Positions 31,301 to 42,046 of a DNA stretch of 64,000 nucleotides are shown here, piece after piece (the stretch's first letter is position 1; every line of letters begins with the position of its first letter). The notes beneath the pieces were generated by a model. The model was not told the DNA's origin and searched no databases. It saw only the letters and a program-made list of their open reading frames with translations. The position numbers were made by a program, and so were the translations under genes. This stretch comes from Ulva prolifera (taxonomy: Eukaryota > Chlorophyta > Ulvophyceae > Ulvales > Ulvaceae): NCBI GenBank assembly GCA_023078555.1, contig CM041196.1, positions 12,542,985 through 12,606,984 of the forward strand, written 5' to 3'.

Positions 31301-34300
31301 TTCAGTTTTTCATCACGTCTACATCTCACCTGCTTTCACCCGTCCCTTGCTCTCAAGCTCAATTCAAGTCCCACACTTGATGCATATCACCCAGTACTAA
31401 GGGTTACCGTGAGCGCGCACCCAGCCTGCCGCCTTGAATATGCCAAACAGAAGAATCATATCAGAAATGAGCCCTCTGAATCACAGGAGTACATACTTTG
31501 GCCTGGTGCATGAATACTTTGGCATGAAATTTCACGTCCCAGAAAGTGGTCAGAGTGGGGTTCCCCACCGTGAGGTCAAGTGACTGCTCCAGGCAGCCCT
31601 GCTCTGCAGCCTCATGGATCGCAGACGACTGCAGCAGGTCGTCCATCACCCACTCCACGAGCCGCGTCGCCGACTCAGCGACCTGCCCCGGCGCGTTCCG
31701 CATAAGCTGAACGAGGACGTGCGCGCCGTTCACCGCCTGCGCGTCGCAGGCGCGGCGGGCGAGGCAGTCCTCTGCGGAGCGCGAGAGGCGCTGGATGAAG
31801 GCAGGCAGCGCCGCCTCTGGGAGGAAGGCGCACGCCGCACGCATGGCGGGAGGGGCGTACGCGACGGGCCCTGTGAACGCCATCGTGCACAGCCGGCTCG
31901 CCACCTGCAATCACAGCCGCTCATCGTGTCTGGTTGATCTGTCGCTGTGAATGATGTCTGAGCCATGGTCTTGTAGATGCAGTGGGACATTGAAACAGCA
32001 CTCGCCACTTGGAAGCTTCATTGGTCGAGAACTTGCGATTAAATTCAAAAATCACCACACAACATATCCATGGTGAGAGGATCGGATGGCAGCGTGAGGC
32101 AGTATGGCAGTGCTTGTTTGGCACGGGGGGGGGAGGTCGCACCGTCTCGCGGTCAGCGGCGATCATCGGCGGCACATCCATGTGCTTGTGGGCCGCGGCC
32201 GCCAGCTGCAGCGCCGTCGCGGCCTGCGGCGGTGTGCCGTGGAAGATGAGGTGCAGGAGGTCCTGGCCCATGCTGCGGAGGAGGAGGGGCGCGGCGCTCT
32301 GGAGGACCGTCACTGCGTTCATCACCCGCAGCGCTGCCTCCCGGTTCTCGCTCAGGGGTGACTCTGCAGGATGAAGAAAGGCATTGTTTCATGCACCCCG
32401 AGCATTTTCGTGCACCGGGGGCGATATTGCCCAACATGGGCGCGGCAAAAAGAACACAATGTGCACAAATGGGTCCAATGGGTCCAATGGGTTGAGGACG
32501 TATAAAAGCTACCCCCTCCGTTTCAGGAGGTCGTGGGTTCGATTCTGCGTGCGCTTTGGGGAATCGAAACGGCCGTACGTGACCACCTCGCTTACCACAG
32601 AAGGAGGCCCTGTGAGGTGCGTACAGTCGTCTGAGGGGGGTTTCCAGGTGGTTCACCCCTTCGGCATATGTGGTCCTGTTGACTCGGAGTTGTCAATGTC
32701 CAATAGGATACGGCTCAGTATATTCAGATTTACTTTTCTTTATAAAGGGCTGCTGCTGAGAAGAGAGCAGCCATGGGCAAATCTACTGAGCACACAAATC
32801 TGCCAGGGCGACAGTGGCATGGATTTGCCGTCCAGTAGCTGCAATTGTGCAAAAGATTTGATATTTTGCCACCATCCAGAGCAGTGCTCCACAGGAAATC
32901 CCAACGCCAGGGAAGAGACAGAGCATCGATGTGAGATGTACATCGCCTCTCTCCGCTGAAAGGATGCTGAGATCAACTTGAATTGAGAGACGGACCTGGC
33001 AAGGTCGAGAGCATGTCCAGTAGGGACAGAACGGCTGCAGGGGTGATGTAGTTGACTGCCGCAACCCGCACAAGCGTCTGGACCTCCTTCGCGCGGCTCC
33101 TCAGGCGCTGCCGCAGCTCGCCCAGCAGTTCTGTCAGCCTCTCTTCCCGCGGTGCTGCTGCGGCCGTGCCGTCTGATCCCGCCTCCGGCGCGCCGCCGCT
33201 GCGCTGGGACTGCGTCTGGGAGCTGAGGCAAGCCGGGCCGCGCTTTCGGCCACCAAAAACTGCAGAGTGAGGAACGTGAAGCTGCCAGAACACAATATTA
33301 GGGGCTCTTGGGTGCTGGTACACTACATTGTGATGTATCAGACATGTCCCTCTCGTCGGTCCTTGACAACTCGGGACAGCAGGGCCCTCATGCCAAAGGG
33401 GTTCCAAAGGGGTGACCTTCTGCCCCGGCGCACCATGTGCATGTCTGCCACACACAGCAGCACGCGGTGCAAACATTGCATGCGAAACCTCACATCACTC
33501 AGGGAAGCGCAGGCCAGGCCAGCTGCGACGACCTGCGGAAGCTTGCCAATGACACACAAGAGTAATGCACGTGCAGCTCTGTGCAGGGCAGTGTTGGGTC
33601 GTCGGGCCCGGTCACAAAGAGCAACTGCTGTTTCTGGTTGTGAATGTTCAGAGTCAAGCCAGCAAATCTTCCAGAAGTGGCCCGGCTCTGATGCAGGGTG
33701 ACATGTGAATGCACTGCTGTGGGTACTAGAAGCGGACCGGGCGGGTAAATGGGCTCTGCAGAGGAGGTACAGCACACAGCTTGCATGGCCTCAAAGAGCT
33801 TGTTGTCCCGCTGCCCCACGAGAGCTTGCAACGTTCCAACCGACAGAGACGCCTTGGGCATCACACGGTTGTAGTGAGCCACCAGCATCGACATGATGGT
33901 CTCAGAGCGGCTCGCGACACCGGGCCGGTCAGCTGGCGGTGCCTGCACGTGGGGGCGGCTACAGCTCACTGTGCCATGTCTTGATGATGGTGTGATAATT
34001 GTGTGGGGCACAAGCAGAAAGTTGCTTGCTGCAGCTCAGCCATTGGCATGGATGCTGCTTGACCACACACTTCCATCGACGCCTGGAGGGAAAAAGGACA
34101 GTTTTGAGAAAGTGAATCTGGGCGTGGGTGCAGCTCACCTTTGAGGCGTCACGGCGTGCGGCAAAAAGGTCAAGCAGGAGCATGCGCAGCCGGTTCTGCC
34201 ACTCTAGGAGCCGCTTCACCAGAGGTGCACTCGTCGAATCGGTCAGCAGGCAGAGCAGCACAGCAGCGTCAAACGCATGGTTGTCAGTTGTGGGCAGAAA

Positions 34301-36534
34301 CGCCAGCGCAGGGGCTGAATCTGGGGCTGTCACGAAGATCTTGGAGTTGTCTGGCATGCCAAGTGCCCGCAGCACCTGCAAGCCATGCATCTTCTTGCCT
34401 CTCCAGTCTGAACAAATAATGAATGTTAGGTTTCAAGTGTACAGCGGACTGAAAATTTCGTCAGGCACATGCTAGTGGCCACGCAGCTATCTGACAGGCA
34501 TGCAGCCGTGTGGCCACAAGCTTCTACAATGTAGAGGTGCGGACGCTGCTCTACAAAGTGAACAGCAAACCACCCTTTGAAAGCTCCAGAGTATGAGCAT
34601 AAAGACACTGGCTGCCTTGATTCTGCCGGCTGATGATCATAGCAGCAGGATGTCATCTACAAAGCAGTGGCGTGATCTGTTGCCAGGCTACTGTGAACTG
34701 GGGGAGGCTGCATACTTGTGACAGTGTGTTGACGACAGCCTTAACTGCCGGTGACGGCTCATCCAGAAGGCATGATTCATCGGGTGGCGGGTGGAGCGCA
34801 GAAGCATCACTGGCATACAGAGCAAAGGCGGGCAGGACAGCCTTGATCGCCTGCACGGCTGATGTGTGTAAGTGCTCCTGACTGCGGGAGCCGATCCGGG
34901 CATGTCGCACAGAGCGATGTGCTGCATCTGATCAATGGCGCAGGCGGAGACAGTAATAAACCAGTCAATTTGTTGACGCTTGAAGCACCGGTCGGCGGCC
35001 ATATACAGGGGAGAGGAATGCGCACTGCTTCCCGGACATCAATAACACAGTCCCGGAGCCGCTCCACCAGGCCTTGAATCATCTTTGTGCGGGTGTTGGA
35101 CTCAATGTCTGAGTCCAGCTGCAGAGAGGAATGATCACCAGCCCGGACGCAGAGCTCCCCGAGTCCACGGACTGCAGCAACACGGACAGCTGCGGCGGGG
35201 TCAAGCAGCCGCTGCCTCAGTGCAGCAACCACACGGGAGTGCCCAGCTGCGGCCGCCGGGAGCTGCATCGCAGCTGCTGCCACTTCTTGCAGAGCAGATG
35301 TGATGCGAAGGCGGACAGGCTCACTCCCCGTTGCTACTGCGTCGAGCAGCTTGGTGAGGATGTCCACACGCATCTCGATCGGCATGGATGGAGCGCTCAG
35401 CTGCATTTGCAGCAGGTCTGCCGCCATGACGGCCTCACGATCGGTACCAGATGCCAGCAATGGCGTGATGCGAGGCGTCAGAGCTGCCATTGAGTCTGGA
35501 ATTGCGATGACCAGATTGCGCATCAATATGGGTATGCTTTCTGGCTTGGCCAGGGCACGTTTCTGTGTAGTGGATTCGAATGAAATCATATTCTGCACTC
35601 GGGTTTGCAACTTCATGCCGACTGCGTCTTCTGATTGTCGCAAGATGTCACATAGAAACCTGCAAGGATTGCAATGGTTGCACAACAAAATTGACCAAGA
35701 CAGTGCTACTTGCAGGTATGCTCAGCACAGCCAAGCAATCATGCCAAGAGCATTGTAACAGATGGGCAGCTCATAATGCACAGCATACGCAGATGAAAAG
35801 TCCAATGAGGAAACAGGGACTCACATTGCAGCTGAGCAAGTGCTGTCGGCACAGCTGACTGTGCGCAGCTGGTCCACAATTGTGTCTATTGCAGGGGTGG
35901 TTGCATCGTCCGGTTGGCTAAGGATAGTGACACATATGGTTGCAAGTGAATCTATACGCTGTTGCCGATCAGCATATGCACCTGTGTCTTCTGGGTCAGA
36001 TGTGCCGTCACACATCTGATGCACTGGATAATCCCTGCATGTGAAGACAATGATCAAGCATGCTGGCTGGACTACAAAAGACGTCCGAGGGGAAGAACGC
36101 ACGATGCCAGCTTCATGATGACACGAAAGAGATTCTTGACAATTTGCGGGGCTTCAATGTCAAGCAGGGGTAGAAAGAATCGATTCTGCAGAGACATGTA
36201 CGCCGGTAAATTTTGTCAGTGGAGGTACCTTCCGCATGGTATAGCATCAGAGCACACTCAGCAGTCCAGTATAATCAGCAGCAGTACCTCTGCCAGCTTT
36301 TGGACGAAATCATGGCCCAGTATACGTATATTTTGAATGATGTGGTCGTACATCTCCTGAACACGCAACATCATGTGAAATGCGTGGACAAACAGAATAC
36401 ATCTTGCGATGAATCAGTGGGGCGCTTACCTGCAGCTCATTGTCCGTAAGAATATCTGGGTCTTCGTCTTCAATGTGAGGAGCGTCAAGACGAATTCCAT
36501 GAAAGTAAATCTCTGCCACGCCGAGTTTCGCATT
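28312..36534 (-). CDS. PDS5: PDS5 cohesin-associated HEAT-repeat protein (N-terminus not resolved)
   Basis: A chromosomal protein that binds cohesin and regulates sister-chromatid cohesion and cohesin release. Fifteen minus-strand exons agree in phase: 36534-36430, 36356-36288, 36185-36103, 36034-35825, 35659-35026, 34850-34716, 34375-34139, 33942-33771, 33259-32996, 32363-32143, 31904-31518, 31281-30940, 30627-30217, 29851-29563, 29207-28312 (1484 residues). Family signs in order: the N-terminal HEAT block (GVAEIYFHGIRLDAP), HEAT repeats such as DPAAAVRVAAVRGLGELC and RDCVIDVREA, a late block ADVRRVFGMKLRSELAK, the EYSVFFVIYLVAHHEDF motif matching 'LPEYVLPYLIHLLAHHPDF' of other PDS5 proteins, and the conserved end (PIQTRLF, LPKDFLKIL). 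A basic Lys/Ala/Pro tail with GRGRG follows. One exon may be missing between 34716 and 34375. N-terminal exons lie upstream of 36534 but were not identified. Confidence 0.85.
32499..32556 (+). repeat. tRNA-like fragment with Pol III B-box (possible SINE head)
   Basis: GGTTCGATTC at 32536-32545 fits the internal B-box consensus and is preceded by AGGTCGTG as in many tRNAs. A CCTCC/GGAGG stem stands where an anticodon arm would be, and TATAAAAG begins at 32501. No acceptor stem or clean cloverleaf is visible, so I do not call a tRNA gene. It lies in a PDS5 intron on the opposite strand. A tRNA-derived SINE fragment is possible. Confidence 0.35.
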
Positions 36535-37701
36535 CTGCAACGCAGAAAATTCATAAACTTGATTTGAACTGAGTTAATTCATTCTGGATGTTGCATGTCT
36601 GCGGTATGTTGAACACACCGTTTCCCTGCTCTTGTGCTGCTGCGTTAACAGATGCCGTGCTGCGCTCAACGCCAGATCACGGCCCGGTTTGCAGCTCTGG
36701 GGGATCGATACAAGAGCATCCGCGACCTCCTACACAGAAGTTCCTATAGTCCAGTGGCTCGGCTGCGCATGTACGTAGCGCGAAGCGACCTGCGACCTGC
36801 ATGGGGACTGCGTACCCGAATTGCTGCCTCACTGGCTGCGGAGCGAAAGCGAAGAAGGACTGAAACGGCAGCCTGAAGATCCTCGACGGGAATTTCATTT
36901 CCATCGGTAATTGCCATTTGGCCAGAACGTGATTGCTACGCAGTGCTGACGGGCATCACAGATCCATTGTCGCGATTAGAGCAGTCACACAACCTGACAC
37001 TGTAGGCAGGTGGTGTCCAAGTCCAAGTTCAGTGATCATCACCGAATGAAATAATTCTATCGCGCCATTCAAAGGCATGTTGTGTTTCCGGCATGCGTGC
37101 TCCGAACTCATGCATGTTGTTGACCTGTTCGCTTGATGAAGAATGGCCTGCGGCCCCGACGCCTCGCTTCAGATGAGCAGAACAGATTGACGCTGTCCAG
37201 ATTTCAGACCTTTACAACATGAATCCCAGCCATTTGATGCCTGATTTATTGGACAACAGCGTTTATGCTTGGTTTGCGTGATGCATGCTTGCCAGTGCGT
37301 TCTCCACATGATACGTACCGATACAGCAGGACCAAACAGAATCTGATGCGGAACGCCTCCCGAGATTTCAACAGGTGAGAAGAGATCAGTGGGTCTATGG
37401 GTCCGGCTGCCAGTTTCTCACAGCTTGTACTTGCATGTGTGAAACATTGCAAATGGGTCTGATGGTGGTGCATGGCCAACAATCAGCCACTTCAGATGCG
37501 ATGGTGTGAGTACCCAGTGAAACTGTGATGTTCACAACGACGTCACATCGAATGTTTCAATGAAAAATGTGTCCATGAATTCTCTACTGTCGGTGAGAAT
37601 TTGGCAGCAGTGAAGCCTGTGGAAACTATGTAAAGCGCAGTTCGCAGCCCCACTTCATCATGTGTGCTGTTCTGCTTTGACCGTATTGCAGCCGCAGGAG
37701 C
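36535..37701 (-). other. Region expected to hold PDS5 5' exons and promoter
   Basis: About 1.2 kb between the first recognised PDS5 exon and the stop codon of the GDPD-like gene, both on the minus strand. PDS5 proteins normally have about 100 residues before the first recognised exon, so one or more coding exons must be here. None of the ORFs (for example 37246-37482 minus, 36652-36876 plus) could be matched. Confidence 0.5.
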
Positions 37702-39520
37702 CTATGCTTTCGCCACACTGGTTGACAGGGCTTCTTGCATTTGCAGAGGCTTGTTTGTGATGACGATGTCGGCCCTCTCTTTGCACGCCTCCACAAACTC
37801 CTCCTCCGTGTCTATCACCCAAAGAGCAACCATGGTCTCTGAGGCTTTGCCCAGTGCACCTGTGGACTGCCGTGCGGGAGCATGCTTAGCAATCCCGAAC
37901 ATTTGCAGCGGTGGATCTGCCTGCACAGGATGCACGGTGCTGTCGGATTGTCACGCATACATGAAGCCTTTGATGCGCCAATAATCATTAATATTCTCAG
38001 CACTTATAATCCCAGTACGTGCCGAAAAAGTCAAGCTGATTGGATCAGGAGGTGGCAGAGACGTACCACTACCTGTGGCGGTACAGGTGATGGGAAAGGC
38101 ACTGTACTGACCTGATCAGAAAACTCCTGATCCATATATCCCCAGATCGTACGTGCCTGTCCGCCTGTAGCCGTTCTCAAAATGTCAAAGTGTGCTGGGT
38201 CCATTGCCCAAACGGCCACGTACTCCTGCACATGCATTCTAACAGTGACCCTTGCCGTTGCAGCTGATGGTAGCCGCATGAGGAGGTCTGTTGCAGCGCA
38301 GGAGCTTGCAGAATAGCTTCTTGAGTCAGTCAGAGATGACTGAACAGCTCTGCAGTGCTGCCGTGCAGAAACAACACCAGTTGTACATAATAACACCGGT
38401 TGTACATTGTTAGCACCTGCAGATCCAGCTGTTCCACCAACTTCCACAACTGTGCCAGTGAGTCAGTCTGATACGTATTTCTCTTCGGCTCCAGGAAAAG
38501 GCGCGGCACAGCTCGGGGCTTTGCGCCTGAAATCGGAAGTGGGATCTCCTCAAAGTGTGCCTCAATAGATGTTGCAAACCTGCAATAGAACACACAGATG
38601 TCTCATTCTGAATGCCTCAGTTGTGACTGCCTGATGCCTTGTCTTACTGCACCGAGCACATGCGCATGAAACTTGGTCGCAGTGGTAGGACTTTCATTCA
38701 GCCACAGCTGTCTGGATCCAGTGAGATGTGAACAGATGGGTGTCAGAAATGGTACACAAAGTCATTTTTTTACTGTTCCTTGTCAACCGGAACTGGCAAA
38801 ACTCATGATCGTCTCGATGCTGAAATGCAGTCAGCCATGATTCGTACGTGTTCAAAATGGACTTGAGCAGCACTGGTCTGACATCCTCCTGCCCGAGATG
38901 GGCCTCAGCCTCAGCAACATCATTATTTGAGAGCTTCTGAGCCTCAAGAAGCGCCGCTTCTGTGAGTGATTGTCCATCAGTGGGCTTCAACGGCTGTTGC
39001 AGCTTGTACTCCACAATCGGCTTGAACATCAGAGGATGGGCAACATACAATGAATCATCAGCGAGCCTACAACGCTTTGAACATGGCTTGTATGCTTATC
39101 GTGCATGTACCACAACACCGTGGTGCACCAAACTGGTGGCAAACACAAAACTTCGTAGCGATCAGGCATGGCTGGCCATGGTGAACAAGTCGAATAAGAC
39201 TTCATGATGCAATGAAGAATAAGCGGGGTTTACCTTACGACGTCTGCGTCGAAGCAGTATATGCCCTGTTTGAACAGCTTAGTCATGGCTCGGACAGGCT
39301 GCGAAGACAGCACGTCTGCCTCATCCCCAACGATGCGATGAGAGCACAAGATGGGGATGTTCTCTGCTGAGCATGGTCTCAGTGCAACCACATCAGCACT
39401 TGAATTGCGCCGTGGAGCTGCCACCCAGGCAATGCGGGCGCAAACTATGCAGGCCAGGGCCAGAGCCAAAAGCCTGCACACTGCTGCAGGCCTAGGCAGA
39501 GCTTTGGCCTTCCGCATCAT
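37702..39520 (-). CDS. GDPD-like (glycerophosphodiester phosphodiesterase-fold) protein with N-terminal signal/anchor
   Basis: Probable TIM-barrel phosphodiesterase-like protein acting on phospholipid-derived diesters or a related substrate, in the secretory pathway. Exons: 39520-39234, 39066 to about 38788, 38579-38417, 38225-38112, 37920-37702 (about 353 residues). Residues 12-35 form a hydrophobic signal or anchor (VCRLLALALACIVCARIAWV). GDPD landmarks are a first strand with SHR...DEADV resembling HRG...ENT, the metal-ligand strand YCFDADVVRLADDSLYVAHP, the barrel strand PRLFLEPKRN, and the closing ALWVIDTEEEF...ADIVITNKP, typical of 'W.VDT...GVDGIITD.P'. The usual HRG is altered to HRIVG and ExD to DAD, so catalysis may differ from classical enzymes. 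The donor of exon 2 is uncertain by six bases. A divergent promoter is likely shared with the gene to its right. Confidence 0.72.
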
Positions 39521-40590
39521 GAGCAGCTACATTTGCAATCAATTACCGCCGTATCACAGGAAACAGATGCGTCGCTGCTACCCTCTTTCAGAACCGGGCG
39601 CTTGAAATCCCGTCCGCACGGGGGCCCGTAGAAGCTGGACAGACCATCACGGCCTTAAGGCATGTCGACGGCGTTTGATCACCGCGTGTGGGCGAGCTCA
39701 CTGCACTGTGGAGCAAGGAGCGTGCCGGGCTGCAGGCCTGCGGAGACCGTTCATAATTGTGGCGTACGGGGAATGTACTTCGACGAGCTCAGCGGCGGTC
39801 TCGCTGCTTTGCAGCATAGAGCATAACATGTACACGTGAGACAGCGAGTGACCATCCAACAATGATCTTGAGCCTTTTGTCACATCGTGTTACGCCCTGC
39901 TATCTATGCCACCGTGCGGTCACCGTTGCTTTCTCGCCAGCTTCGGACTGCTTGCTGCCAGCTGTGTCTCCTCTCCGCCTCCATGCCAATTCAGGACGCC
40001 ATGAATGTGCTACTGAGCTGGCTTCCATATACATCTAGAAAGTCATTGGACTCGCGGGCTGAAGATACCTGTCCAACGTTGAGCCCTCTGCTGCAGCACC
40101 CACGATTACGCGACCTCGCTGAGAATACCGACGTGAAACCAGTACTAGGGGCTGCCCGAATGCTTTCTAAAGACAGTATTCTGCCAGATGACCACCTGGT
40201 GTGGTCTGATGTGGAGTTTGTGCATGCCGTGAAGCTGATGTCATCCCCGTTGTCACGGAGGTCATGCCATTCGCAGAGCATTGCAGTGCTGCCGTGCCAC
40301 AAGCGCAACAACCTGAAGAACGGCGACCTGTAGCCGAGGTCTTGCTGTATATTGTTTATGTTCATTCGCGCAAATCGGTTGTCTACTGGCACAACAGGCA
40401 CGTCAGTAAGTGCCAGCATGCAGCATCGCTCTCGCAGTCGCGCGCACAGAGGACACTCTGCTAAGCAATGCCACCATTTGCCTGACTTCTGCGGACAGCA
40501 TGTGCACATCACTATCAGAGCTTCCTCCACTCGTCAATGTGACGATTCGCTGTTCAGCGCGCGCCCAGTCCTGTGTCGTGTCGTGTGCAG
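39521..40590. other. Divergent upstream region with unresolved 5' part of thioesterase gene
   Basis: It lies between the GDPD-like start (minus) and the first firm thioesterase exon (plus). A plus-strand ORF 39887-40333 could contain N-terminal sequence of the thioesterase gene, but its link to the next exon could not be shown. The opposite strand carries the 39991-40530 ORF described separately. A good donor (GTAAGTGCC) at 40406 hints at an exon ending there. Confidence 0.4.
39991..40530 (-). other. ORF with a reverse-transcriptase-type zinc-knuckle-like motif
   Basis: The 179-residue ORF contains CTCCPQKSGKWWHCLAECP then CARLRER. This resembles the CxxC...HxxxxCP...R segment found at the C-terminus of many non-LTR retrotransposon polyproteins. 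No reverse transcriptase domain is seen nearby, so it would be a fragment at most. A chance antisense reading of the thioesterase 5' region cannot be excluded. Confidence 0.25.
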
Positions 40591-41481
40591 TTCACCGCAC
40601 TCCTCAAGACTGGCCTTGTGGAGGACATGCTCTTCCTTTTTGATGCAAAGCAGCCTACCGCTCACCTGGTAATCGACTTGGGCAAAGACGTGTGTGGCCA
40701 TGCCAAAATTGTCCATGGAGGGCTGCTCAGCTCAATATGTGATGAATCCTATGGTGCACTGGTATACTGCATGAAGCAGGAGAAAGTCATCGGTCCGGAA
40801 CCGGCGGTGACCGCCAATCTTAATATCAACTATAGAAAGGTATAGGCAACCCTTCCTCGCTGCCATGACAGTAGGCATGTACGCCAGCATCACTGACTGC
40901 GCCACTTGGCCACAGCCCGGCCGGTGGGCATATCCGCCGCCCATGACAACCCGTCCGCATACAAATTTGCGCACACTTGACGGTTATTACAAAGTAAAGC
41001 GCCAAAGGAAGCCCTGTCCTGCATATGTAGTCAGGTCTCCCCAAGTCGATACATAGTAGCCGTGGATAGAGCAGGCCGTCCGGAATGCATGTGTGTTGGT
41101 GTGTGCTTTGAAATGGTACACTGCATGTCACAGATGATAAGAAAATGGCATTTTCCTGTCTGTATATTGTGTACGTTGCTGCAGCCCGTCCCAACGCAAG
41201 CATGCCTGCTTTGCACTGCCAAGATGGTTAAGATGGAAGGGCGCAAAATGTTTCTTGAAGCTTCGATCTCTGACATCAACAGTGAGGCACTTTACGTCGA
41301 GAGTACTACACTGTTCATCAACATGAAGCAGAAGGAGGTGAAGGCTGAGCCAACGAAACCACCAGGGAAAACAGAAAGGGGCAGCGAACCCGCTGGCGAC
41401 ATTGATGCTGGCCCGCAGGACATAAACCAATGGCATAGCGAGCCTCGCTACGCCAATCTGCTGAAAGGCTTGGGCTTGTAG
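40591..41481 (+). CDS. Hotdog-fold (4HBT superfamily) thioesterase, C-terminal part
   Basis: Likely hydrolyses acyl-CoA or acyl-ACP thioesters. Two firm exons, 40591-40839 and 41185-41481 (stop TAG), joined in phase 0, give 181 residues. The hotdog hallmark is GHAKIVHGGLLSSICDESYGAL (HGG followed by an acidic residue in the central helix). Then come the strand TANLNINYRK, 'PVPTQACLLCTAKMVKMEGRKMF', and a final strand. A polar Lys/Glu/Pro tail of about 50 residues is not part of the fold. The N-terminal exons, and so any targeting peptide, are not resolved. The neighbouring GDPD-like gene is divergent. Confidence 0.8.
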
Positions 41482-42046
41482 TTCTGGCATGCCACCAGTC
41501 CGCCTGAGATGTCTGCATTCCTGCTGGCATGTGGCTGAGGTGATTGCCGTCCGGTTGATATCACACGTCCAAGAAGACCTGCATGGAATGGCGTTATATG
41601 CTATCCTCGGAGGATTGGATCTCGATGCCAGTTCTTTTATGTCGAATGCAATTATGGCGCATGTGCCTTCGCGGGCCTGTGGCCACAGCTGTAAACACCA
41701 CCCCCTCGACACATACCGGGAAAACAAGCATCGTAATGGCCAATTGTGTGGGCTGGTCGTCGCACCTGAATTGAAGCGGATTGTGACTGTACAGGATGGA
41801 TTTATTTGAATCATTTCGGTACGGCTGACGATCTGTATGCATCCAGATGGTCTCCTGCAAATGTGTTTCCGTTCTCTGTTCTAATTGTGCAGTCCTAGCA
41901 ATCAAATGAACATGTGCTTGGCAACATGTCAACAACAAAGTGTTCGATGAACTCGGCGCCCTGTATGCCACATGGGTAGTCCTTGTAGCTGCGAATATTG
42001 GCCATCACCAGCAAAGACAGTGACACCGCTTTCACGCAACCAGACG
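41482..42046. other. Intergenic region between thioesterase and SPPL genes
   Basis: About 565 bp between two plus-strand genes. No recognisable gene or motif is visible; it should contain the thioesterase 3' end and the SPPL promoter. Confidence 0.65.

Noticed and set aside
36652-36876. Small plus-strand ORF rich in Arg as a separate gene
   Set aside because: No motif or splice support, and it overlaps the region where minus-strand PDS5 5' exons are expected.
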